Part shown: piece after piece, positions 22,837 to 34,033 of the stretch
How the letters are laid out: every line of letters starts with the position of its first letter
Numbering within the stretch: position 1 is the stretch's first letter
Source: Aegilops tauschii subsp. strangulata
Taxonomy: Eukaryota > Streptophyta > Magnoliopsida > Poales > Poaceae
Direction: 5' to 3'
Assembly (NCBI RefSeq): GCF_002575655.3
Contig: NC_053037.3
Span: 443,455,793 to 443,519,792, forward strand
DNA: 64,000 nucleotides
The notes under the pieces: generated by a model
The model's input: the letters and a program-made list of their open reading frames with translations, nothing else
The model's database searches: none
What the model was told of the DNA's origin: nothing
Translations under genes and position numbers: made by a program

Positions 22837-23842
22837 GAATCCAAATGCTATTTCTATTTCTGATGCTGAAACACAATCTGGTAATGAACATGAACCTAGC
22901 GATAATATTAATAATAATGTTCATGATGATGCTCAACCTAGTAACGATGATGATGTAGAAATTGAAACTGCTGTTGATCTTGATAACCCACAATCAAAGA
23001 ATCAACGTTATGACAAGAGAGACTTTGTTGCTAGGAAGCACGGTAAAGAAAGAGAACCATGGGTTCAGAAACTCATGCCTTTTCCTCCCAAATCATCCAA
23101 GAAAAAGGATGATGAGGATTTTGAGCGCTTTGCTGAAATGATTAGACCTATCTTTTTGCGTATGCGATTAACTAATATGCTCAAAATGAATCCTTATGCT
23201 AAGTATATGAATGAAATTGTCACTAATAAAAGAAAAATACCGGAAGCTGAAATTTCCACCATGCTTGCTAATTACACTTTTAAGGGTGGAATACCTAAGA
23301 AACTAGGAGATCCAGGAGTACCAACTATACCATGCTCCATTAAAAGAAACTATGTTAAAACTGCTTTATGTGATCTTGGAGCCGGTGTTAGTGTTATGCC
23401 TCTCTCTTTATATCGTAGACTTGATTTGAATAAGTTGACACCTAATGAAATATCTTTGCAAATGGCTGATAAATCAACTGCTATACCTGTCGGTATTTGT
23501 GAAGATGTGCCAGTCGCGGTTGCAAACGTTACTATTTTGACGGACTTTGTTATTCTTGATATTCCCGAGGACGATAGTATGTCTATTATTCTTGGAAGAC
23601 CCTTTTTGAATACTACAGGGGCTGTTATTGATTGCAACAAAGGCAATGTCACTTTTCATGTTAATAGCAATGAGCATAGGGTACACTTTTCGAGGAAACA
23701 ACCCCAAGTCCACAGTATCAATACTATTGGAAAAATTCCATCGATTATTTTTGGAGGTTTTGAATTTCCTCTTCCTACTGTCAAGAAGAAATATGATATT
23801 CTTATTATTGGGGATGTGCATATCCCCGTTGAGGTAACATAG
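22837..23842 (+). pseudogene. Gag C-terminus and aspartic protease of E2 (truncated but open)
   Basis: The frame is open from the deletion junction to the stop at 23840-23842. It covers the acidic linker, KKKDDEDFERFAEMIRPIFL, and the retropepsin-like domain (ALCDLGAGVSVMPLSLYRRL, ILGRPFLNTTGAVID), ending HIPVEVT. The first start codon within it is at 23075, but no start is expected because the 5' two thirds of gag are deleted. The asparagine-for-alanine class changes relative to E1 are scattered and conservative. Confidence 0.82.
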
Positions 23843-24154
23843 TGTCATTCGAAATTTCTCCGGTTCCATGTTAGTCGGAATGAGTTTGTTAACAAGACCT
23901 GATCAACCTTGTTAGTGGATTCCTTTTGATGAGCATGAGATGGATGAAACTAGAAGGCACAACCTTCTATACCCTCCTTTTACTTTCTGTTATTTAGTTG
24001 AAATAAAGTAAAAATAGTATTTTTCTGTCTGTTTTTTGAATTATCCGTGCAATATAAAAATACCCTAAAAATAAAAGTTCTCCAAATACCCTAAAAATGG
24101 AATATGATTTTTTCTGGAATATTTGAGAATATCTAACACTGAGAACACAGCAGG

Positions 24155-24390
24155 GGGAGCAAGCACCTGGCCACGAGGGTCCAGGACACGCCCACCCCTA
24201 CAGGGCGCGCCCGTGCCTCATGGGCCCACGGTGGCTCCCCTTCACTTATTCCTGCACCCACACACTTCTTCTTCCTCCCAAAAAAATCACCATCCAGCTC
24301 AAGCACGAGTTCTAGCTCATTTTGCTGCGATTTTCGATCTCCTTGCTCAAAGCACCTCTCACAAAACTACTTTGGGAGATTGTTCCTTGG
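24155..24390 (+). promoter_or_regulatory. Internal promoter-like block and leader (E2), donor site mutated
   Basis: The palindromic GC-rich block (about 24168-24230) and leader match those of E1 and D. The intron donor reads GGATGT here instead of GTATGT, so splicing as proposed for E1 and D would fail or use another site. The acceptor region before the ORF reads TTTTCCAG near 24620. Confidence 0.45.
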
Positions 24391-24631
24391 GATGTGACTC
24401 CTCCATTGGTCCAATTAGTTTTTGTTCTAGTGCTTTATTCCTTGCAAATTTGTGCTCCCTAGGTGACCATGTTCTTGAGCTTGCGTGTCAAATTTATATG
24501 GTTCCAAGTAGTTCTAATGCTTGATATAGTCTCTAGGCACTGGTAGGAGTAGTTGCTATCAATTTTGTTGAGCTTGGTTCAATTTTATTTGAAGTTACTA
24601 AAAATTTCAGAAATTTTCCAGAGGAAGAAAT

Positions 24632-25629
24632 ATGTTTAGGAAAATGTTCCATGGTGGTCCTTCGAGGAAGCAAGGACCCAGGCTCGCATTGCGCGATGCC
24701 GATGATGAATCACCTGGCCTTCAGAAGACTTTATGGATCGAGCGGGAATCAAGGAAGAATTTAACGCGTATTTGCGTAACGCTAATCTTGTGAGCTTCGA
24801 GGGAGAAAAGTGCCGCCAGTACCACTATCTCACTAGTTCATTTGTGAGGAGGTTTGAATATTCATCTTCATGTAATTCTCAAACTGTCCTATTTGATCTC
24901 TATGAAAAATCTTACACTATGGACTTAGAGGATTTCACCAATGCTTGCAAACTTCCACAATGGGGTAGTACTAGTGAACCTCGCAAATCTGAATTTAGAG
25001 AATTTCTTGCTAGTATAACTGTGGGGGAATCTAGAGACATAACAGAAGCTACAATAGGGAGTATTCATTTTCCTGCTATACATTATTTTGCTCTCTTCAT
25101 AGGTAGGTGCACAAATGGTAAGGATGAAGCATGTCACATGTGTGTCCCTGACCTCAGTATTCTTAGGAGTGCTGTGTTAGGAGACAAATCTTATAATTTG
25201 GGAGCTATTGTTGCGTGTAGGTTGCATCACAATAGATTTAATGGAGATTTCTTTGGTGGAATTTATGCAACCCACTTAGCTGATTTTCTTGGTGTAACCA
25301 TATGTGATAATGATATTGAACTGCCTCCTAATTATCTAGACTTTAATGCTATGGTTCATCATCAGGTTGTCGAGAGGAATGGACCACCTCTCCAGTACAG
25401 ACTAATCTTTGACAAGCGTCACGCCGTCAATATTGTTCTTCCTGCCCGTACTCTCTTTGACTTTCAGGAAAAAGGGAGACATTACATAACCAGAGAGGAG
25501 GCGGAGGAGTATAGGAGGAGGGCTGAGATAGCTCGCCTCCAAGCTGCAGCACACAATGCAATGACCGCTGCATCTCAGTATGACCCCAACTACAACTATG
25601 GATATCCGCCAGGCCATCCGTGGCAATAA
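24632..25629 (+). pseudogene. Diverged ORF-1-like gene of element E2
   Basis: The main frame is open for 298 codons from 24733 to 25629. A start at 24632 (MFRKMFHGGPSRKQ) is in another frame, and an indel near 24705 separates it from the conserved WPSEDFMD text. The core matches E1/D only in a skeleton (CKLPQWGSTSEPRK, ITVGESRDITEATIGSIHFP, FFGGIYATHLADF, FDKRHAVNIVLPA), roughly one third identical by eye. The last 15 or so residues (SQYDPNYNYGYPPGHPWQ) and the nucleotides on both sides are nearly identical to E1 and D. This contrast points to a cassette exchange between ORF types. Function unknown; ATHILA ORF-1-like. Confidence 0.7.
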
Positions 25630-27176
25630 ACCAACTTAGGCCAAAAGCCTAAGCTTGGGGGAGTACGTATTTCTCACCGACATTACATTCATGTTCACAC
25701 ACTCATTGCTAGATGTCGGTGCTCATACTCTTTCACTGTAATATCCATGCTAGTTTGTTTTCCTTTTTTTGCTTTCTTCTTGTGTGTTTAATAAACCTTA
25801 AGAAAAACCAAAAAAATTAGTGTAGCTTTTAGTTAGTTTACTTTTCATGCCGTAGTAGTAATATTTAAAAAGAAAACCCAAAAATATTTCCTATTCTTAT
25901 TTTGCTTGTTGGGAGCTTTCCCGTGTAAATAGTTTTATTTCTCTTCTTTTATTCGGGGGTCGATAGGAGAAGACCATGATTAAATTGTTGAAGTGGCTCT
26001 TATATGCATTATTGTGATTTTACCAAGAGTCCATATTGCCTTGTCTTCTCCTGTTTATTGAATGCTCGCAGATTCCAGCTTAGTCCAATGCACGTGCACT
26101 CTTATTATTATTCACATCGTTCGGTCATGCAAGTGAAAGGCAATTATGACGATATATGATGGACTGATTGAGATGAGAGAAGCTGGTATGAACTCGACCT
26201 CTCTTGTTTTTGTAAATATGATTAGTTCATCGTTCCTGATTCAGCCTATTATGAATAAACATGTTTGCAATGACAATTAGAGATCATAGTTGCTTATGCC
26301 ATGCTTGATTAGCTATGAGTTATAATGGTTTACCTTGCATGCCAACATGCTATTAAAATGGTTGTGATGTGGTATAGTGGGGTGGTATCCTCCTTTGAAT
26401 GATTTAAGTGACTCGACTTGGCACATGTTCACACATGTAGTTGAAACAAATCAACATAGCCTTCACGACATTTATGTTCATGGTGGATTATATCATACTC
26501 ATGCTTGCACTCAATGTTTATTAATTTTAATGCATGTTCATGACTATTGTCGCTCTCTAGTTGGTCGCTTCCCAGTCTTTTGCTAGCCTTCACTTGTACT
26601 AAGCGGGAATACTTCTTTATGAAAATCAAATCAAAATAATTGCAAACAAAACTCCCCCGGGATTGTTGTTAGTTGGAGGCACTCGTTGTTTCGAGCAAGC
26701 CATGGATTGATGCTTGTTGGTGGAGGGGGAGTATAAACTTTACCATTTTATTTGGGAACCGCCTATAATGTGTGTAGCATGGAAGATATCGCCATCTCTT
26801 GGTTGTTATGTTGACAATGATAGTATGCCGCTCAAAATATTATTTACCTCTGCTTCAAAACCGAGCTCTGGCACCTCTACAAATCCCTCCTTCCCTCTGT
26901 GAAGGGCCTATCTATTTACTTTTATGTTGAGTTATCACCCTCTTATTAAAAGCACTAGCCGGAGAGCGATGATGTCATTTGCATTCATTACTATTAATTT
27001 ATATTGGGTATGACTATGATTGGATCTCTTTTGCCATGAATTACAATGTCTAGCCAGTCCTTGATCTTTAAAGGTGCTCTGCATTTATGTTTTGCGGTCT
27101 CAGAAAGGGTAGCGAGATAACATCCTGTTATATCATATTATGATTGTTTTGAGAAAGTGTTGTCATCCGAGATTTA
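25630..27176 (+). other. 3' non-coding internal region of E2, up to the Copia insertion
   Basis: It matches 19932 onward in E1, except for a deletion near 26616-26625 that removes a block of about 570 bp present in E1 (about 20915-21200 region and neighbours in part) and D. AAGCTTGGGGGAG occurs near 25651. It is split by the Copia element within ATTTA at 27172-27176. Confidence 0.6.
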
Positions 27177-28907
27177 TGTTGGGCAACGTAGTAATTTCAA
27201 AAAATTTCCTACGCACACGCAAGATCATGGTGATGCAGAGCAACGAGAGGGGAGAGTGTTGTCCACGTACCCTCGTAGACCGACAGCGGAACCGTTATCA
27301 CAACGCGGTTGATGTAGTCGTACGTCTTCACGATCCGACCGATCAAGTACCGAACGCACGGCACCTCTGAAGTTCTACACACGTTCAGCTCGATGACGTC
27401 TCTCGAACTCCGATCCAGCCGAGTGTTGAGGGAGAGTTTCGTCAGCACGACGGCGTGGTGACGATGATGATGTTCCACCGACGCAGGGCTTCGCCTAAGC
27501 TCCGCGACGGTATTATCGAGGTGTAATCTGGTGGAGGGGGGCACCGCATACGGCTAAAATATCATATATCAAGTGTGTTTAGAGGTGCCCCTTACCCCCG
27601 TATATAAAGGAGCAAGGGGGAGGCCGGCTGCCTATGGGCGCGCCAAGGAGAGGGGGGAGTCCTCCTCCTAGTAGGAGTAGGACTCCCCTTTCCTAGTCCT
27701 ACTAGGAAAAGAAGGGGGGAAGGAAAGAGAGGGAGAGGGAGAGGGGGCTGCGCCCCCCTCTCCTAGTCCAAGTAGGACTCCTCCTGGGAGGGGGCGCACC
27801 ACCTCCTGGCTGCTGCCCTCTCTCTCCCCTCAAGGCCCACTAAGGCCCAATACTTCCCCGGGGGGTTCCGGTAACCCTCCGGCACTCCGGTTTAATCCGA
27901 AACTTCTCCGGAACACTTCCGGTGTCCGAATATAGTCGTCCAATATATCAATCTTTACATCTCGACCATTTTGAGACTCCTCGTCATGTCCGTGATCACA
28001 TCCGGGACTCCGAACAACCTTCGGTACATCAAAACATATAATCTCATAATAAAACTGTCATCGTAACTTTAAGCGTGCGGACCCTTTGGGTTCGAGAACT
28101 ATGTAGACATGACCGAGACACCTCTCCGGTCAATAACCAATAGCGGGTCCTAGATGCCCATATTGGCTCCCACATATTCTACGAAGATCTTTATCGGTCA
28201 GACCGCATAACAACATACGTTGTTCCCTTTGTCATCGGTATGTTACTTGCCCGAGATTCGATCGTCGGTATCTCGATACCTAGTTCAATCTCGTTACCGG
28301 CAAGTCTCTTTACTTGTTCCGTAATACATCATCCCACAACTAACTCATTAGTCACAATGCTTGCAAGGCTTATAGTGATGTGCATTACCGAGTGGGCCCA
28401 GAGATACCTCTCCGACAATCGGAGTGACAAATCCTAATCTCGAAATACGCCAACCCAACAAGTACCTTTGGAGACACCTGTAGAGCACCTTTATAATCAC
28501 CCAGTTACGTTGTGACGTTTGGTAGCACACAAAGTGTTCCTCCGGTAAACGGGAGTTGCATAATCTCATAGTCATAGGAACATGTATAAGTCATGAAGAA
28601 AGCAATAGCAACATACTTAACGATCGGGTGCTAAGCTAACGTAATGGGTCATGTCAATCACGTCATTCTCCTAATGAGGTGATCCCGTTAATCAAATGAC
28701 AACTCATGTCTATGGCTAGGAAACATAACCATCTTTGATTAACGAGCTAGTCAAGCAGAGGCATACTAGTGACACTCTGTTTGTCTATGTATTCACACAT
28801 GTATTATGTTTCCGGTTAATACAATTCTAGCATGAATAATAAACATTTATCATGATATAAGGAAATATATAATACTTTATTATTGCCTCTAGGGCATATT
28901 TCCTTCA
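27177..28907 (-). repeat. 3' LTR of the Copia element (1,731 bp)
   Basis: It ends on the plus strand in CATATTTCCTTCA, followed by the polypurine tract (minus-strand AAGTGGGAGAC). Several open frames of 60-110 codons occur in it and in the other LTR; they are shared by descent of the LTR and have no domain. Confidence 0.95.
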
Positions 28908-28940
28908 GTCTCCCACTTGCACTAGAGTCAATAATCTAGA

Positions 28941-31559
28941 TTACATAGTAATGATTCTTACACCCATGGAGTCTTGGTGCTGATCATGTTTTGCTCGTGG
29001 AAGAGGCTTAGTCAACGGATCTGCTACATTCAGATCCGTATGTATCTTGCAAATTTCTATGTCTCCCACCTGGACTAAATCCCAGATGGAATTGAAGCGT
29101 CTTCTGATGTGCTTGGTTCTCTTGTGAAATCTGGATTCCTTTGCTAAGGCAATTGCACCAGTATTATCACAAAAGATTTTCATTGGTCCCCATGTACTAG
29201 GTATGACACCTAGATCGGATATGAACTCCTTCATCCAGACTCCTTCATTCGCTGCTTCTGAAGCAGCTATGTATTCCGCTTCACACGTAGATCCCGCCAC
29301 GACACTTTGCTTGGAACTGCACCAACTGACAGCTCCACCGTTCAATGTAAATACGTATCCGGTTTGCGATTTCGAATCGTCCGGATCAGTGTCAAAGCTT
29401 GCATCAATGTAACCCCTTACGATGAGCTCTTTGTCACCTCCATATACGAGAAACGTATCCTTAGTCCTTTTCAGGTATTTCAGGATGTTCTTGACCGCTG
29501 TCCAGTGATCCACTCCTGGATTACTTTGGTACCTCCCTGCTAAACTTATAGCTAGGGACACATCAGGTCTGGTACACAGCATTGCATACATGATAGAGCC
29601 TATGGCTGAAGCATAGGAAACATCTTTCATTTTCTCTCTATCTTCTGCAGTGGTCGGGCATTGAGTCTTACTCAATCTTACACCTTGTAGTACAGGCAAG
29701 AACCCTTTCTTTGCTTGATCCATTTTGAACTTCTTCAAAACTTTGTCAAGGTATATGCTTTGTGAAAGTCCAATTAAGCGTCTTGATCTATCTCTATAGA
29801 TCTTAATGCCTAATATATATGCAGCTTCACCGAGGTCTTTCAATAAAAAACTCTTATTCAAGCATCCCTTTATGCTATCCAGAAATTCTATATCATTTCC
29901 AATTAGCAATATGTCATCCACATATAATATCAGAAATGCTACTGAGCTCCCACTCACTTTCTTGTAAATACAGGCTTCTCCAAAAGTCTGTATAAAACCA
30001 AATGCTTTGATCACACTATCAAAGCGTTTATTCCAACTCCGAGAGGCTTGCACCAGTCCATAAATTGATCGCTGGAGCTTGCACACTTTGTTAGCTCCCT
30101 TTGGATCGACAAAACCTTCCGGTTGCATCATATACAACTCTTCTTCCAGAAATCCATTCAGGAACGCAGTTTTGACATCCATTTGGCAAATTTCATAATC
30201 ATAAAATGCGGCAATTGCTAACATGATTCGGACAGACTTAAGCATCGCTACGGGTGAGAAGGTCTCATCGTAGTCAATTCCTTGAACTTGTCGAAAACCT
30301 TTCGCAACAAGTCGAGCTTTATAGACAGTAACATTACCATCAGCGTCAGTCTTCTTCTTGAAGATCCATTTATTTTCAATGGCTTGCCGACCATCGGGCA
30401 AGTGAACCAAAGTCCATACTTTGTTCTCATACATGGATCCCATCTCGGATTTCATGGCTTCAAGCCATTTTGCGGAATCTGGGCTCACCATCGCTTCTTC
30501 ATAGTTCGTAGGTTCGCCATGGTCTAGTAACATGACCTCCAGAACAGGATTACCGTACCACTCTGGTGCGGATCTTGATCTAGTTGACCTACGAAGTTCA
30601 GTAATAACTTGATCTGAAGTTTCATGATCATTATCATTAACTTCCTCACTACTTGGTGTAGGTGTCGCAGAAACTGATCTCTGCGATGATCTAGTTTCCA
30701 ATAAGGGAGCAGGTACAGTTACCTCATCAAGTTCTACTTTCCTCCCACTCACATCTTTCGAGAGAAACTCCTTCTCTAGAAATGATCCATTTCTAGCAAC
30801 AAATATTTTGCCTTCGGATCTGTGATAGAAGGTGTACCCAACGGTCTCCTTTGGGTATCCTATGAAGACACATTTCTCCGATTTAGGCTCGAGCTTATCA
30901 GGTTGAAGTTTCTTCACATAAGCATCGCAACCCCAAATTTTAAGATACGACAACTTTGGTTTCTTGCCAAACCATAGTTCAAAAGGCGTTGTCTCAACGG
31001 ATTTTGATGGTGTCCTATTTAGAGTGAATGCAGCCGTCTCTAAAGCATAACCCCAAAACGATAGCGGTAAATCAGTAAGAGACATCATAGTTCGCACCAT
31101 ATCTAATAAAGTACGATTATGACGTTCAGACACACCATTTCGTTGTGGTGTTCCGGGTGGCGTGAGTTGCGAAACTATTCCGCATTGTTTCAAATGTAGA
31201 CCAAACTCGTAACTCAAATATTCCCCTCCACGATCAGATCGTAGGAATTTTATTTTCTTGTTACGATGATTTTCAACTTCACACTGAAATTCTTTGAACT
31301 TTTCAAATGTTTTAGACTTATGTTTCATTAAGTAGATATACCCATATCTGCTCAAATCATCTGTGAAGGTGAGAAAATAACGATATCCGCCACGAGCTTC
31401 AATATTCATCGGACCACATACATCTGTATGTATGATTTCCAACAAATCTGTTGCTCTCTCCATAGTTCCGGAGAACGGTGTTTTGGTCATCTTGCCCATA
31501 AGGCACGGTTCGCAAGTACCAAGTGATTCAAAATCAAGTGATTCCAAAATTCCATCCGT
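28941..31559 (-). CDS. Copia polyprotein, integrase-RT-RNase H part
   Basis: The minus-strand frame is open from the CACTA-2 junction to the stop at 28941 (about 870 codons). It begins DGILESLDFESLGTCEPC, the end of the pre-integrase region. The integrase core shows the D-D-E residues in HTDVCGP, LRSDRGGEY and ERHNRTLLDM. The reverse transcriptase carries VYKARLVAKGF, QMDVKTAFLNG and the catalytic LYVDDILLIGND. RNase H shows GYIDASF, EAEYIAASEA and FCDNTGAIALA. No stops or frameshifts. It would be made as part of the gag-pol polyprotein and act in reverse transcription and integration in the particle. Here it has lost its upstream part to CACTA-2 and has no start. Confidence 0.95.
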   Translation of the reverse strand, partial: TDGILESLDFESLGTCEPCLMGKMTKTPFSGTMERATDLLEIIHTDVCGPMNIEARGGYRYFLTFTDDLSRYGYIYLMKHKSKTFEKFKEFQCEVENHRNKKIKFLRSDRGGEYLSYEFGLHLKQCGIVSQLTPPGTPQRNGVSERHNRTLLDMVRTMMSLTDLPLSFWGYALETAAFTLNRTPSKSVETTPFELWFGKKPKLSYLKIWGCDAYVKKLQPDKLEPKSEKCVFIGYPKETVGYTFYHRSEGKIFVARNGSFLEKEFLSKDVSGRKVELDEVTVPAPLLETRSSQRSVSATPTPSSEEVNDNDHETSDQVITELRRSTRSRSAPEWYGNPVLEVMLLDHGEPTNYEEAMVSPDSAKWLEAMKSEMGSMYENKVWTLVHLPDGRQAIENKWIFKKKTDADGNVTVYKARLVAKGFRQVQGIDYDETFSPVAMLKSVRIMLAIAAFYDYEICQMDVKTAFLNGFLEEELYMMQPEGFVDPKGANKVCKLQRSIYGLVQASRSWNKRFDSVIKAFGFIQTFGEACIYKKVSGSSVAFLILYVDDILLIGNDIEFLDSIKGCLNKSFLLKDLGEAAYILGIKIYRDRSRRLIGLSQSIYLDKVLKKFKMDQAKKGFLPVLQGVRLSKTQCPTTAEDREKMKDVSYASAIGSIMYAMLCTRPDVSLAISLAGRYQSNPGVDHWTAVKNILKYLKRTKDTFLVYGGDKELIVRGYIDASFDTDPDDSKSQTGYVFTLNGGAVSWCSSKQSVVAGSTCEAEYIAASEAANEGVWMKEFISDLGVIPSTWGPMKIFCDNTGAIALAKESRFHKRTKHIRRRFNSIWDLVQVGDIEICKIHTDLNVADPLTKPLPRAKHDQHQDSMGVRIITM

Positions 31560-31900
31560 CACTACTGGAATCAGCTAATTTGCCATCTGCCAGCTCTTTG
31601 CCGTCTGCTAGCTGACGGCAAAGCAGCTCTTTGCCATCAGCTACGCATAAGCAGACGGCAAAGAAAAGGCTGACGGCAAAGAAGCTCTTTGCCATCTGCC
31701 AGCTCTTTGCCGTCTGCCAGCTGACGGCAAAGAATCTTTGCCGTCCGCTGGCGGACGGCAAAGACTGTGGTGGCCCCCACCCCCGCTCATTTGAAAAAAT
31801 GTTAACGGCCCACCTCTTTGCCGTCCGCTAGCAGACGGCAAAGAGGCAAAAAGGCGGACGGCAAAGGCTGGCGGACGGCAAAGAGGGCACTTGACTAACG
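31560..31900. repeat. Left TIR and subterminal repeats of CACTA-2
   Basis: More than ten copies of CTTTGCCGTC or its inverse GACGGCAAAG occur, many forming short hairpins with the 8-10 bases between them. Similar arrays lie at 41488-42054. They are presumed binding sites for the element's TnpA-like protein. Confidence 0.85.
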
Positions 31901-31904
31901 GCAA

Positions 31905-32240
31905 GTGCCCCCGCGCCCGTTACTCACTTCGTCCTCGCGCGCCCTTCTCCTCCGACCCCGCCGCCGCCCGCCGCCCCGTCGCCCCCGCCGCCCCGTCGGC
32001 CCGCCGCCCCGGCTCCCCGCCGCCCCACCGCCCCGTCGCCCCCCCGCCCCGGCCCCCCGCCGCCCCGCGCCCCACCGCCGCCCCGGCCCCCCGCCACCCC
32101 GCGCCCCCCGCCGCCTCCTCCACCGCCCCGCCCCGGCCCCCCGCCGCCCGGCCCCCCCGCCGCCCCGCCTCCTCCACCGCCCCGCCCCGGCCCCCCGTCG
32201 CCGGCCCCTCCCCGACCCGTCGACGCCCCCCACAGTGAGC
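31905..32240. repeat. C/G-rich low-complexity tract (CCG/CCCCG)
   Basis: Over 300 bp of nearly pure C and G on one strand (C-rich on plus). Open frames in all phases encode Pro/Arg/Ala or Gly/Arg runs and are composition artefacts. CpG density is very high. Confidence 0.85.
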
Positions 32241-32407
32241 CCCTCCCATTTTTTTTTCTGTTTTTTTTGTTTTTTTCTGTTTAGATAAGGTTTTTTAGTT
32301 TATGTTTTTCAGTTTAGAATTAATTAGTTTAGGTTATTTAGTTTAATTAGTTTAAATAGTTTAGTTTTAATTAGTTTAGGTTTTTATTTTAGGTTTAGGT
32401 TAAGTAG

Positions 32408-32800
32408 AAGGGGGAAGAAGAAGAAGAAGAAGAAGAAGAAGAAGAGGAAGAGGAGGAGGAGGAGGAGGAGGAGGAGAAAGAAGAAGAAGAAGAAGAAGAA
32501 GAAGAAGAAGAATAAGAAGAAGAAGAAGAGGAGGAGGAGGAGGAGGAGGAGAAAGAAGAAGAAGAAGAAGAAGAAGAAGAAGAAGAAGAAGAAGAAGAAG
32601 AAGAAGAGGAGGAGGAGGAGGAGGAGGAGGAGGAGGAAGAAGAAGAAGAAGAAGAAGAGGAGGAGGAGGAGGAGGAGGAGGAGAAAGAAGAAGAAGAAGA
32701 AGAAGAAGAAGAAGAAGAAGAAGAAGAAGAAGAAGAAGACGGGGGATGAGAAGAAGTAGAAGAATGAGAAGAAGTAGAAGTAGTAGAAGAATGAGAAGAC
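32408..32800. repeat. Purine tract, (GAA/GAG)n microsatellite
   Basis: About 390 bp of almost uninterrupted purines on the plus strand, in alternating GAA and GAG blocks, ending in AGAAGTAGAAGAATG variants. Such mirror-symmetric purine tracts can form triplex (H-DNA). Ser-, Leu- and Phe-only frames on the minus strand are artefacts. Confidence 0.9.
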
Positions 32801-32804
32801 CCCC

Positions 32805-33070
32805 TGACACCCCAACCCCGACACCACACCCCGACACCCGACCCCGACTCCACCCCGACACCCGACCCCCTAACCCCCTGACCCCGACACGACACCCCGA
32901 CCCCCCGACCCCCTAACCCCCTGACCCCGACACGACACCCCGACCCCCCGACCCCGAAACAACACCCCGACCCCGACACGACACCCCGACACCGACACGG
33001 CACCCCGACACCGACACGACACCCCGACCCCCGACACGACACCCCCGACACCCCGACACCCCGACCCCGA

Positions 33071-33109
<39 letters not shown>

Positions 33110-33250
33110 ACCCCGACCGCGAGCCTGACCCAACACCCCGACCCCGACACCGACACGGCACCCCGACCCCGACCCGAGACCCCGACCCCGAGACCCCGAC
33201 CCCGACACGGCACCCCGAGACCGACACGACACCCCGACCCCCGACACCTC
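32805..33250. repeat. CCCCGACA-type minisatellite
   Basis: Dozens of variants of ACCCCGACACG / CCCCGACC with periods of 6 to about 18 bp. Frames on the minus strand (Gly-Val-Ser-Gly repeats) are artefacts of the repeat. Confidence 0.88.
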
Positions 33251-34033
33251 CCGAAAAGGTGTTCTTTGGCCTTCCAGAAGCCGACGGGGTCATATATTTG
33301 TGAATTATTAGTTAGGTCATATATCTTTCGATTTTGTTATGAAAAACATCATATATAATTGTGTTGATCGGGTAGTTTTAAATGTGCAGTTGTTTCATCG
33401 CTGCGAGGTTTGGTGTTCGACGACCTCGCCGTGCGTTTGACGAGCTCTGCCCCTTCGTTCGTGGGTGAGCACAAATGACATGTCCTCCTCCCCCATTAAT
33501 TATTTGATCTATTCCGATGAAACTTGATAGCTAGATATATATGTGTCTTGAATCATCAGTATGCGTAACCAATATGTGTCTCCCATTCGAAAGCGTCATA
33601 GTTATAAATATGCATGCATTTGCATATTTATAACCTTGATTCTTTCGAATTGTCCAACGCTATCCATGGACAGCCCGAGTATGTTTGGATTGGGTTCGTT
33701 TTCCCATATGCTTTGCTCCGGATCCGACGCATAAATTTCGTCAGTGCCTCCCCTGTTGTTCTCCGGGTACACATCCTCTCTGTTTATTGCAGAGACGTGT
33801 ATCAGGAGAACAGCGGGGAGGTGCTGCCGAAATTTTGCGTAGGATCCGGGGCATAGCATGGGAAAATGAACCCAATCTAAACATACTCGGGTGGGATTAG
33901 GACCTATCATTACCTATTAGAGTGTAGGTTGCATGGACGTAATAAAATTGACAAAGTAGATCAACTGATGAATACATACATGGTGAATTATATATATATA
34001 TTTGTTGTGTGTCTAGTAGCTCTGAAAGTCAAG
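33251..34033 (+). promoter_or_regulatory. Upstream region and leader of the CACTA-2 transposase gene
   Basis: No coding sequence is evident between the minisatellite and the transposase start. It holds a long inverted repeat (33673-33894) described separately. Promoter and leader function is inferred from position. Confidence 0.45.
33673..33894. repeat. About 100-bp inverted repeat (long hairpin) upstream of the transposase
   Basis: The left arm 33673-33774 begins CCCGAGTATGTTTGGATTGG. The right arm 33795-33894 ends CCAATCTAAACATACTCGGG. The arms match along their length with roughly a dozen mismatches, around a loop of about 20 bases that itself contains CTCTCTG/GCAGAGA. If transcribed, it would fold into a long hairpin RNA. 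Confidence 0.9.

Noticed and set aside
28348..28575. Conserved ORFs in both Copia LTRs (also 27209-27544, 45878-46105)
   Set aside because: Conservation follows from LTR identity; there is no domain and no independent support for coding.
31891..32288. ORFs of 109-127 codons rich in Pro and Arg
   Set aside because: They arise from the CCG tract, are open in several phases on both strands and have no domain.
32384..33293. Long minus-strand ORFs (up to 272 codons)
   Set aside because: They encode Ser, Leu, Phe or Gly-Val runs produced by the GAA/GAG and CCCCGACA repeats; there is no real protein signature.
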